Below are positions 43,683 through 51,880 of a DNA stretch of 64,000 nt, one piece after another. The stretch spans positions 33,389 through 97,388 of the forward strand of contig MGOY01000024.1 of NCBI GenBank assembly GCA_001797275.1. The letters run 5' to 3'. Made by a program: the position numbers and the translations under genes. The notes beneath the pieces are model-generated. The model saw only the letters and a list, made by a program, of their open reading frames with translations. It did not search any database and had not been told where the DNA came from. Numbering within the stretch: the first letter of the stretch is position 1; every line of letters starts with the position of its first letter. This DNA comes from Clostridiales bacterium GWF2_38_85. GTDB lineage: Bacteria > Bacillota > Clostridia > Oscillospirales > CAG-382.

Positions 43683-44262
43683 ATGCCTAATTTAATGAAA
43701 ACCATCAAGCAAACCATGATTAAAAAAGGAATACCGGAAGAAACAATAGAAAAGTTTGATCTCCGTGAAGCAGATGTAAAACCGGAGGAGATTTTTTGCG
43801 CTCATTGACCAAATGGACAAGCTGCTTTCCAAGGAGCAATCCTTATCCATCATGCAGGAACAAGGTTGCTGCACAACGGGAAAGCCCGCTGTGGCACACC
43901 GCGATTTTGGGCATAAATACAAGGATAAAACGCTGGTCGAAAAGATTAAATTGCTTCATGAGTTGAAAACGCCGCATAATCCGCCATGCCGTTTGAACTC
44001 CGATGGTACTCTATCCGTTTACTGGAGCTTCGGTCAGGAAGGAAATTACGGTTGCGTATGCGGTTTCGTAAAAAAGCTATCCCAGCCGATAAAGATTTCG
44101 CCTACTTTCTGCGGTTGCTGCGGCGGTCACGCACGGCAAAACCTTCAAAAATCTCTTGACGTGAAACTACGGTTAAAAGAGGTCGTATCTTCGGCTGCCA
44201 GTTCGGGTGGCAAAAAAAGCTGTGAGTTTCTGTATGAAATAGAGGAGGATTCCGCGATATGA
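43683..44262 (+). pseudogene. DUF6144 protein, frameshifted in a T-run
   Basis: The first part (MPNLMKTIKQTMIKKGIPEE, then DVKPEEIF) and the second part (DQMDKLLSKEQSLSIMQEQG, CGFVKKLSQPIKISPTFCGC, GHARQNLQKSLDVKLRLKE) join into one DUF6144 protein of about 190 residues if one T is dropped from the run of six at about 43790. As read, the first frame stops at 43808 and the second could start at the ATG at 43813. The cause could be a sequencing error, phase variation or decay. Many conserved Cys residues remain intact. Confidence 0.65.
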
Positions 44263-45380
44263 CTGAACATAATATAGACTTGAACCTATTGAAGTTCCGC
44301 GGACATACTCTTTCGGAGATGCGGGACGGCGCTCTGAGTATGACGGTAACGCGTGCCAACCCTCTTAACCACTGCAAGCCGGGAATACGGTGCGTTCATT
44401 ACACCGAAGTTCCCGGCCGCTACCGTCTGCCGCTCCGCATCGATATAACCGCAAAGATTGATGTACCGTCGTTTTACATTATGCTGGGCGAGGGTCACGC
44501 CAATTTCGGCATCCATTTTGACAACCGCCGTCTTGATGACATTTGTGAGCCGCAGAACAAGATAAACCACTTTAACAGCCGCATCCCTATGAATGAATTT
44601 GCTGATATAACGCTCATCTATGACTTGAAAGAAATGCAGATTATAATAGATGGTGAGGAGCGGTATTATTCCAAACGGGAAAAATATATGAAATCTCCGG
44701 TTTTTAAGGGAATGAACGAAGAAGGGTTCCCACTCAGAATCTCCTGTGTCAAACGCACAAACTTAGAAATCCGTTCCATCCGAATCACCGAATACGACGA
44801 CACAGCAGGGATTAACCATATCCATGACCCCAAAGATGACAAATTTGTACCACCGACCGAAAAACCGACTTTTGAAAGCTGTCTGTCTGGATTACCGGAC
44901 GATCTCCGCACCGCTATCATTGACATTGATGGGTGGTTAAGGACATTGCGCCCTATGAAGTTCAAACGTCAAATCAGCAAATACGGCGATAAAATTACTT
45001 ATACAGCATCGGAACAAGGTTTTTCCTATGCAATCCATATTTCCGGCAATGTGCTATATCATACTTTGCAATGGTATATTCTCACGCAAGGTAAGCCGGA
45101 AACTTGGGGACGTAAAGCTGACCGAATGGAGGACACGCTTAATTATTTGGCGCAGACCGAACCTGCTTTTGCGCGTAGGATGTGGGGTAACCTCTATGAG
45201 TGCGTGGGCGGCTACGGTCCCGGTTGTATGGCAAAGACGCCTTATACTTTCGCCAGCGAAAAGATTACCGCCTGTCATGGCAAGATGTATTTCAACATGA
45301 ACCTTTCAGAATTTGAAGATGTAAAACACTTCATCGGCGCAGTGAACGAAATAACAAGCATGGGAGGATTCCCCAAATGA
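44259..45380 (+). CDS. Laminin-G-like plus DUF3788-like two-domain protein
   Basis: 373 residues. Residues 20-180 look like a concanavalin/laminin-G-type beta-sandwich (YRLPLRIDITAKIDV, ADITLIYDLKEMQIIIDGEE, LRISCVKRTNLEIRSIRIT) and resemble residues 340-515 of the 27530 protein. Residues 205-373 (DLRTAIIDIDGWLRTLRPMK, TYTASEQGFSYAIHISGN, CVGGYGPGCMAKTPY, ITACHGKMYFNMNLSE) resemble DUF3788-like proteins. Start and stop overlap its neighbours by 4 nt, so it is in the same operon. Role unknown. Confidence 0.6.
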   Translation: MTEHNIDLNLLKFRGHTLSEMRDGALSMTVTRANPLNHCKPGIRCVHYTEVPGRYRLPLRIDITAKIDVPSFYIMLGEGHANFGIHFDNRRLDDICEPQNKINHFNSRIPMNEFADITLIYDLKEMQIIIDGEERYYSKREKYMKSPVFKGMNEEGFPLRISCVKRTNLEIRSIRITEYDDTAGINHIHDPKDDKFVPPTEKPTFESCLSGLPDDLRTAIIDIDGWLRTLRPMKFKRQISKYGDKITYTASEQGFSYAIHISGNVLYHTLQWYILTQGKPETWGRKADRMEDTLNYLAQTEPAFARRMWGNLYECVGGYGPGCMAKTPYTFASEKITACHGKMYFNMNLSEFEDVKHFIGAVNEITSMGGFPK

Positions 45381-46228
45381 TTGAATTTCCCGAAAGCCGG
45401 CATCTTGCCGAACAAATCAAAGAACACTTGCTGGGAAAAACCGTAATGAATGTGGAAGCGAATAAATCCCCGCACAAATTCGCTTGGTTCCACGGCGACC
45501 CGGCAGGATACCACAATAAGCTGACCGGCAAATCGATCACTGGAACCAACGCATACGGCGGGATGACGGAAATTGTTTTTAACGCCAGCGTCGGAGAAAT
45601 GCGCCTTGTCTTGAATGACGGTGTCAACATCCGGTATTTCGCATCCGGCGAAATACTTCCCCCAAAACACCAACTGTGCGTTGAATTTGACGACTTTTCT
45701 TCCCTTGTCTGCTCGGTACAGATGTATGGCGGGCTTTTCTTAATGGACACTACGGGAGAAGAAAACGGATATTATTTATCTTCTAAAACAAAAATCAGCC
45801 TGCTTTCGGAAGAAAACAATGAGGATTATTTTTTCGGGCTGATGAATGAGGTCAAACAAAATTATAGCATCAAGGCTTTCCTTGCCACCGAACAGCGGTT
45901 TCCCGGCCTTGGCAACGGTGTGCTGCAAGACATTCTTTGGGATGCGAAGGTTCACCCGCGCCGCAAGCTGGAAACACTGACACAGCAGGAAAAGCAGGCT
46001 GTATATAAAAGCGTCAAGCAGACTTTGTTTGAAATGACTACCTCCGGCGGTCGTGATACCGAAAAGGATATATTCGGCTGTCCGGGGGGATATAAGACAA
46101 AGCTTTCAGCCAAAACAAAAGATAGTCCATGTCCCGTTTGCGGTGATGCCATCATCCGGGAAGCTTTTCTGGGTGGGAATGTTTATTTCTGTCCGACCTG
46201 CCAGAGGTATGAGAAAGGCGGCAAATAG
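45377..46228 (+). CDS. Fpg/Nei-family DNA glycosylase-like protein
   Basis: 283 residues with the Fpg/Nei layout: an N-terminal MIEFPESRHLAEQIK, middle LATEQRFPGLGNGVLQDILW (helix-two-turn-helix), and an end zinc finger CPVCGDAIIREAFLGGNVYF then CPTCQ. Classical enzymes need Pro2 as Schiff-base nucleophile; here residue 2 is Ile and Pro is residue 5. It may be a divergent 'endonuclease VIII'-type protein without lyase activity. It lies in the middle of the WYL-controlled operon. Confidence 0.7.
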   Translation: MIEFPESRHLAEQIKEHLLGKTVMNVEANKSPHKFAWFHGDPAGYHNKLTGKSITGTNAYGGMTEIVFNASVGEMRLVLNDGVNIRYFASGEILPPKHQLCVEFDDFSSLVCSVQMYGGLFLMDTTGEENGYYLSSKTKISLLSEENNEDYFFGLMNEVKQNYSIKAFLATEQRFPGLGNGVLQDILWDAKVHPRRKLETLTQQEKQAVYKSVKQTLFEMTTSGGRDTEKDIFGCPGGYKTKLSAKTKDSPCPVCGDAIIREAFLGGNVYFCPTCQRYEKGGK

Positions 46229-46229
46229 A

Positions 46230-47279
46230 ATGGCGATAGAATTAAAAATTCTCACAATAAAAGATGAATATACGCTCGGATATGATAAAAGGAAAATCAT
46301 ATCCGGTCTGAAAAAACTGCCCGTATCGTTTGCGGAGATCGGTAAAATTCAAAACCCAATCGATACGGATAAAAGAATCATCGCTCTTATTTTTTACATG
46401 GGCATATTGTCCGAAATAAAGGACAACGCGTTTCATGTGGATTGCAGAACGCTTGTGAAACGATACCGCATGAAAAGTCCATCCCCCCGTATGAGGGAGG
46501 TTAAGCATCTTCCGATTGCTGGGTTCAAGATTGAAAGCTTGCGTTTTATTGAGGGTGTTACAGAGAAAAAAGGACGAATTGATGAGCTTGCGGAATTTAC
46601 CGTTTCTCATGAAGACACGGAAATTTTGCTTGCCATAAAAGTGTTTACCGTTGCCTGCACACTCAGTGGCCGCGAATATTTCAGCCAGCTTGATTTCAGA
46701 CTGCTTGCGGAGGACGCCCCTAAACCGTATAGGCCGCCGATTGCGGAAACATTGCCAATGATACAAATGAAAGATGTTATCAGTAAAGAGCGGTTTGATA
46801 TAATCAATGCGTCGAATAAAGCGTTCATACTTGCCTTTGACACTGAAATGCGCGGATTGGGGTATGACTTCGGTGGCGACATTGGCAAAGGCTATTGTTG
46901 GGGTCCGTATATGATTATTTACTCCAAGGTCGGAGTAAAAGCAACACAAGTGGCCGCCCGTATCTATATCCGCGAAAACAATATCGTGCTGCGTCTTTAT
47001 TTTTCTAATATTGATAAGCACCGCGCCTATATAGAAAATGCGCCGTCACACATCAGGGATGTATTCACAGGCGACCACGGAAACTGCAACCACTGCGAAA
47101 ACGGACACCGAAAAGATGGTAACTGCAAATTTAGAAAAACCTATATGATTGATGACCGTAATTATGAGAAATGCAACGGCGTTGTGTTTGAGTTTTGGCA
47201 GCCGAATATGGAAAAGCTGCCTGATTATGTGGATTTATTAAAAGAGTTTTATGCGGTAAAAAGGAGGGTGTCCAAATGA
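46230..47279 (+). CDS. Cysteine-tail family protein
   Basis: 349 residues from the ATG at 46230, just after the previous stop; a longer frame from 46053 lies inside the glycosylase gene. Family order: SFAEIGKIQNPIDTDKRIIA, FYMGILSEIKDNAFHVDCRT, LPIAGFKIESLRFIEGVTEK, QLDFRLLAEDAPKPYR, then a long tail CNHCENGHRKDGNCKFRKTY, DRNYEKC and PDYVDLLKEFYAV. It differs from 42456 in lacking the N-terminal HPDF block. Its stop overlaps the next start by 4 nt. Confidence 0.65.
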   Translation: MAIELKILTIKDEYTLGYDKRKIISGLKKLPVSFAEIGKIQNPIDTDKRIIALIFYMGILSEIKDNAFHVDCRTLVKRYRMKSPSPRMREVKHLPIAGFKIESLRFIEGVTEKKGRIDELAEFTVSHEDTEILLAIKVFTVACTLSGREYFSQLDFRLLAEDAPKPYRPPIAETLPMIQMKDVISKERFDIINASNKAFILAFDTEMRGLGYDFGGDIGKGYCWGPYMIIYSKVGVKATQVAARIYIRENNIVLRLYFSNIDKHRAYIENAPSHIRDVFTGDHGNCNHCENGHRKDGNCKFRKTYMIDDRNYEKCNGVVFEFWQPNMEKLPDYVDLLKEFYAVKRRVSK

Positions 47280-48367
47280 GCTATATTATCAACAAATGGG
47301 CGCTTGTACGGCGTAGCGAATTGTCAGTAACACCTGAAGCCACCCCGATTCATCCTGATTTTCTACATATTCTTTCCCGCGAAGATTTTGAAGCCGCATT
47401 CCGTCAGATTGGAGTAATGTTTTATCAAATCATGACGGACATTTCGGAAGCTCCCGAACGCTTTGCTATGCCGCTTTACGAAGAAAGCGAAACTCTTTAC
47501 GGTGCACCCGAAGCGCAGGAGTCCCGATATGCGGCGTGGCGGCCTATGAAGCTGTTATATACGCTTTTTACGCATGGACAGTTAAACAATCACGGATTTT
47601 CGGTAGATATTCCCGCATTTAAACAAGCCAATAAAATCAAAAACATTCATCTGCTGTTAAGAGCGCTCCGTGACTACGGCCTTGTTTTTTCGGGGTTGAC
47701 CAATGACAAAATAACGCCTAAAACCACTGATTTCACAATAGATTACCCGGATAATCCCAACATAATCGTAGTTATGACTCTGGTTGCCCAAAAAGCCGCT
47801 GGCGTTGGCGCGGATGACTTGTTCTATAAATGGAGTTATCGGCTGCTTTCCGAAGGGTTTGGCAAGAACAGTAACAGCGATCCGTTTTACGCTGTTTACG
47901 ATAAGACACGCACAAACGAAGAACGTGAATTTATCCGCAACTTCCATGAAACAATGCGGGAAATGGGCTATTACCATGCGCACGGTGGCTGGAACGAAGG
48001 ACCGGGTATCTGCTATTACGATAAAGAATCAATTATGAAACGCAAAGGGCCGTATTTGTTCCGAATTTTAGACTGGATGGGAGATTTGCGCTTAATGCTG
48101 CGTATCCGCAATGCAGAGAAATGTATTGATTTATATACAGGAAAAGATATGCCAAGCGAAATTACCAAGATGTTCCGCTATTCAGACCCCGGCTGCGATG
48201 TTCATGCCAACGAAAACTGTAATAAAGGTGTCAGTTATAGCTTCGAGGGGCAGTCGCGATGGCACTGCGGCTGTTGTAACGCTCCGTTTTGGTTGCATCC
48301 GAAAGCGGAAAATATCTCTCACTATATAAAGTTGGTTGAAACCGGAGAAAAAAGATGTGCGAAATGA
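47276..48367 (+). CDS. Cysteine-tail family protein, full-length copy
   Basis: 363 residues. N-terminal MSYIINKWALVRRSELSVTP, then TPIHPDFLHILSREDFEAAF, MFYQIMTDISEAPERFAMPL, LYTLFTHGQLNNHGFSVDI, LLRALRDYGLVFSGLTND, YPDNPNIIVVMTLVAQKAAG, and the tail SDPGCDVHANENCNKGVSY, WHCGCC, ISHYIKLVETGEKR. It is the most complete member in the window and the best query for defining the family. Neighbour genes overlap it on both sides. Confidence 0.7.
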   Translation: MSYIINKWALVRRSELSVTPEATPIHPDFLHILSREDFEAAFRQIGVMFYQIMTDISEAPERFAMPLYEESETLYGAPEAQESRYAAWRPMKLLYTLFTHGQLNNHGFSVDIPAFKQANKIKNIHLLLRALRDYGLVFSGLTNDKITPKTTDFTIDYPDNPNIIVVMTLVAQKAAGVGADDLFYKWSYRLLSEGFGKNSNSDPFYAVYDKTRTNEEREFIRNFHETMREMGYYHAHGGWNEGPGICYYDKESIMKRKGPYLFRILDWMGDLRLMLRIRNAEKCIDLYTGKDMPSEITKMFRYSDPGCDVHANENCNKGVSYSFEGQSRWHCGCCNAPFWLHPKAENISHYIKLVETGEKRCAK

Positions 48368-49236
48368 TTAACAAAGATTTCTCTGTAATAAAATGGCTTT
48401 TAGAGAATAATAACCCCGCTGTCAAGTACCGTACCCAAACCGAACTGCTCGATCAGTATGCCGAAAAAACCGAGGTTGTTGCTTGGTTAAGCGCCTCTTT
48501 GCCCACCGATTGGAAAGAGCGAAGGGGCTTGTGGGCTACTTATTTCCTAAACAGCTTCGCCGAATGTGGTCTAACTTTTGAGGATACCGGGCTTGATAAA
48601 GAAAAAGCGATTGGCTTTGGTGATGATGCACAATTTGATGAGAACTGCGGGGATTATATGCGTTTGCGGGCGTTGGTTCGCTTGGGACTTGGAGATGAAC
48701 CGACTGTCGCGGCGATTATCAAGAAGCTATCAGAGCGACAATTGCCGGACGGAGGCTTTCTATGCTTACACCGTTTGGATAAACTGAAACGCATTCCCAA
48801 AAGCTGTGTGAAAGTGAATATGTTCGCTCTGTTGTTTTGTGCCGAATGCAAAAAGAAAGGTATACATACGGATACAACCGAGCCATTACTTAATTATTTC
48901 TGGAATCACAGGCTGTTTTATCGGACAGACAACCTAGAAACTTTGATTCTAAACGCGAGAGAGGGTTGGCGAACCATAGACACCTTCTATCCGTTTGAGG
49001 TTATGCGGGTGGGCTTACAGAATATTTTGGAAGCGTTCTGCGCGTTGGATTATGGTAATGATAGCCGCTTGAATGAAGCGTGGGAATTGTTGAAGCAACA
49101 ACAAACGCCGGACGGTAAGTATCTATTAAACGGAACACTTTCAAAATCCTATTTACCAAAAGAGCGTGTGGGTAAACCCAGCAAGTGGATTACTTTTTAC
49201 GCACTATTGGCGCAGAAAGAGAGGGATGGGATATAA
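48355..49236 (+). CDS. Alpha/alpha-toroid (prenyltransferase-like) protein
   Basis: 293 residues. VIKWLLENNNPAVKYRTQTE opens the typical clostridial prenyltransferase/squalene-oxidase-repeat proteins. Further repeats are DYMRLRALVRLGLGDEPTV, KKLSERQLPDGGFLCL, VGLQNILEAFCALDYGND, WELLKQQQTPDGKYLLNGTL. No DxDD or DDXXD catalytic motif was seen, so it may only bind a ligand. It overlaps the previous gene by 13 nt. Confidence 0.65.
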   Translation: MCEMINKDFSVIKWLLENNNPAVKYRTQTELLDQYAEKTEVVAWLSASLPTDWKERRGLWATYFLNSFAECGLTFEDTGLDKEKAIGFGDDAQFDENCGDYMRLRALVRLGLGDEPTVAAIIKKLSERQLPDGGFLCLHRLDKLKRIPKSCVKVNMFALLFCAECKKKGIHTDTTEPLLNYFWNHRLFYRTDNLETLILNAREGWRTIDTFYPFEVMRVGLQNILEAFCALDYGNDSRLNEAWELLKQQQTPDGKYLLNGTLSKSYLPKERVGKPSKWITFYALLAQKERDGI

Positions 49237-49994
49237 TGCCCGAATACGACAGCAATCAATCAATTAGTATTGACTTTCTGATTATGTGATGGCTTTTAGA
49301 GGATGATAACCCAGCCGTCAAATACCGCACCCAGACCGAACTGCTGGGTATTTCAAAAGACAGTAAAGAAGCGAAGCAGACCCATAAAACCCTTCTGTCA
49401 TCGGATTTATTGAAATCCGTTATGTCATTGTTCGATATCGGTAAGGACTATTCAGATTCCCACGCGTTGACTGCTCTTGTTGAATACGGCTTAAACCCGC
49501 GCGGATGTCGATATAGACCCTTATGTGGACAGGCTTATCGCCAACACCAATTTCCGTGACGGCTGCGGAGAGGGATTTTTACTGCGTAATCTTGTCGCGC
49601 TTGGATATGCCGAACACCCCGATGTAAAAAAGGAATTGATTGTTCTCAGACTGAAGGTATTGTCGGCTATTTTCTCGGTCGTGATGTATCATACCGTCAC
49701 GATGACTCAACCCGCGTTGTGAAAAATGAAATGGGAAGCACCTTTCATCCGTCTGTCGCCACCCGTATCGGTTTGCATATGATACTCTGCGCCTTGTCAA
49801 TATTGGGCAAGGGTAACGACCCCGGCTGTAAACGGGCATGAGAAGTGCTTGACAGTAAACGCGGTGATGACGGTAAATATATTTTAAATGGATCTTTGAC
49901 CAAGCCGTATATAAAGACAGGAAAACCCGACATGCCCGATAAATGAGTGACATTTTATACGCTGCTGGCAGAAAAGGAGCGTGGCTTACAATGA
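49236..49994 (+). pseudogene. Alpha/alpha-toroid paralogue, heavily degraded
   Basis: A second copy of the 48355 family (WLLEDDNPAVKYRTQTELLG, HALTALVEYGL, DGCGEGFLLRNLVALGYAEH, GKYILNGSLTKPYIKTGKPD). It has several in-frame TGAs, two of them where Trp stands in the paralogue, and frame changes near 49500 and 49650. Its final TGA overlaps the next ATG by 4 nt, so the coupling signal remained after the gene decayed. Confidence 0.7.
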
Positions 49995-50787
49995 CCCCAC
50001 ACGAACTTATGGTTAAAACTAACCACCACCTCATCAAAAGCGGCAATCTGACCGAGCCGCAAAAGACGAACATTGTACGCCAGCTTCTTGCCGCCCGGAA
50101 CGACGAGCGGACAAAGCAGAGTTTTTATAACGGTGTAAAATTCCCGAACAACATTGACGGCGACGGTCGGCGGATGTATCCGATTTTTTACATGCCGCCT
50201 TACAACGATGGCAAAAAATTAAAGACAATATACAATCAAACGCCGAAAACGCATATCCTTTCCGCGAATATGTACGAGCTTGAAATCATACGGCTGCTCC
50301 ACTTGTTTGCACCTGATAATCCCGACGTTCAAAATATGGTGACGAAAACGCTTGAACGGTTGAAAACCACTTGTTTCGGTTATTGTGACGATGGCTTGGG
50401 CGAGTGCTTTGACACAGCCCTTGTCGTTCTACGCTTTTTAGCGGCTACATCGGATGACGCCGCGTGGATGCAGAGTCGGATTGATAATTACAACAGCCAT
50501 GTTTCCGAAAAGAAACGCCCGTGGTACGCGCTGTGGTACTTCTGGCTGTGCCTTTCGGAGCTTCCCTTTGAGATCAAATTTTAAAATATAAAAACGATAT
50601 GTTGCCGTGGTTGACCACAAAGAGTGCGGTAATGAACAGCGAACATGACAAGACTGTTCATCCGGTTCTGCTATGTTCCCTGCGGAACTGTCTGTGCCGG
50701 TTCCCCGAGTATGCACATATTAAAAACACACAGCCTTATGTAAGTGAAAAGGACGGGCGGCTGCATTTTGATATGAATGCAAAGTAA
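49991..50787 (+). pseudogene. Conserved protein of unknown function, frameshifted near the C-terminus
   Basis: It starts at the ATG 49991 with AAGGAG (MTPHELMVKTNHHLIKSGNL). The main part ends WYFWLCLSELPFEIKF at 50584. Dropping one T from the run at about 50581 continues it as KYKNDMLPWLTTKSAVMNSE and HIKNTQPYVSEKDGRLHFDM to 50787. I recall similar clostridial proteins but no function. As read, two products would result. It is in the same run as the WYL operon. Confidence 0.55.
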
Positions 50788-50800
50788 AGGAGATGAACTT

Positions 50801-51808
50801 ATGCTGTTTAATCCCAATCAAACAGAGTTTGCCAGCGACTATCAACGTATCATCTGGCAGTATGGCACACATATTGTGCCGCCGGAGGTTTCCCTTGCCG
50901 ATGTAGATGACCCGGAAACTCGCGAAGGCTGTATGCAGATATATGACTGCACCATGGAAATATTGGAAGATATGTACCGCCACCCAGAGGAATACAATCC
51001 GGAGCGTCCGCGCTGGTATACCGGGGATTATCTGACATGGCTTGTAAACAGTAATACACCTATTAAGCATCACCGCGAAACCTTCTCGCGTTATTTGCAG
51101 AAAATCCCGCACTTTGGATTCTCTTATGATCAGGATATAAATGCATGGTCAAATGACCGTTATCCGCTTTTTTGCGAATATTATCCTCGCCTTGTCAGCT
51201 TGGCAAAGGAGCGTAAGCAGAACTTGGGCGGTTACCTCGATCGCCGAGATTTTCGGCTGTTTGCAAAACGTATTACCCTGTCGCTTGACGATTTGCTCCG
51301 CCCGCTGTCGTATATAGACAGAGCCTATATACGCGAGTTGCACGAATATGCTCTTTCAAAGGGCTTAAAAGCCGAAATGAAAGACCCGTATACCTTCCGC
51401 TATCTCTATAAAAAACTGTACTCACTAACTCTCGGCAACAATCCTGCCCACGTTAGAGTGCAGTATCGGCTGGATAACGCGAAGCCTATCATGGGCTCTT
51501 TTGAGCGATTTTTGGAGATTGCTGAAAGCCAGCCTGACAACGACGCGCTTGTTCAGTATATCAAGAATAACATCGGCATTTGCGACGGATGCCGTTATCG
51601 CGCAGAGGGTAGAAAAAAGTCGAATGAACGCTGCGGTCAGTGGGTGGAAATTCGCGGAGCGAGAAGACTTTCTGCGGTTATGTGTACAGCTGCCATCAGC
51701 AAATACCATCGCGGCAAGCCTTACATTGTTTATACCGATGAGGACGTGCAAATGCTTAAACGCATGATTGATATTAGAATAGAGCAAATAGATAAATACA
51801 CCCCTTGA
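50801..51808 (+). CDS. Cysteine-tail-like family protein
   Basis: 335 residues from the ATG at 50801 (AAGGAGATG upstream). YDCTMEILEDMYRHPEEYNP replaces the usual YxQIYTDM block, HFGFSYDQDINAWSND follows the 'YGF' position, and the tail GICDGCRYRAEGRKKSNERC then AVMCTAAISKYHRGKPYIVY keeps spaced Cys residues. Only the general layout is shared with the family. Its last codons overlap the -35 box of the following MerR promoter. Confidence 0.55.
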   Translation: MLFNPNQTEFASDYQRIIWQYGTHIVPPEVSLADVDDPETREGCMQIYDCTMEILEDMYRHPEEYNPERPRWYTGDYLTWLVNSNTPIKHHRETFSRYLQKIPHFGFSYDQDINAWSNDRYPLFCEYYPRLVSLAKERKQNLGGYLDRRDFRLFAKRITLSLDDLLRPLSYIDRAYIRELHEYALSKGLKAEMKDPYTFRYLYKKLYSLTLGNNPAHVRVQYRLDNAKPIMGSFERFLEIAESQPDNDALVQYIKNNIGICDGCRYRAEGRKKSNERCGQWVEIRGARRLSAVMCTAAISKYHRGKPYIVYTDEDVQMLKRMIDIRIEQIDKYTP

Positions 51809-51835
51809 CTTTGACGCGACGTCGCAGTTTATACT
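51805..51835 (+). promoter_or_regulatory. MerR-type promoter with palindromic spacer
   Basis: TTGACT and TATACT are 19 bp apart. The spacer holds the perfect palindrome GCGACGTCGC. It lies before the MerR-GyrI gene at 51881 and overlaps the end of the 50801 gene. Confidence 0.8.
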
Positions 51836-51880
51836 GGATGTAGCCCGTGTGAACGGGACTAAATTCAGAGGAGAATTAAA

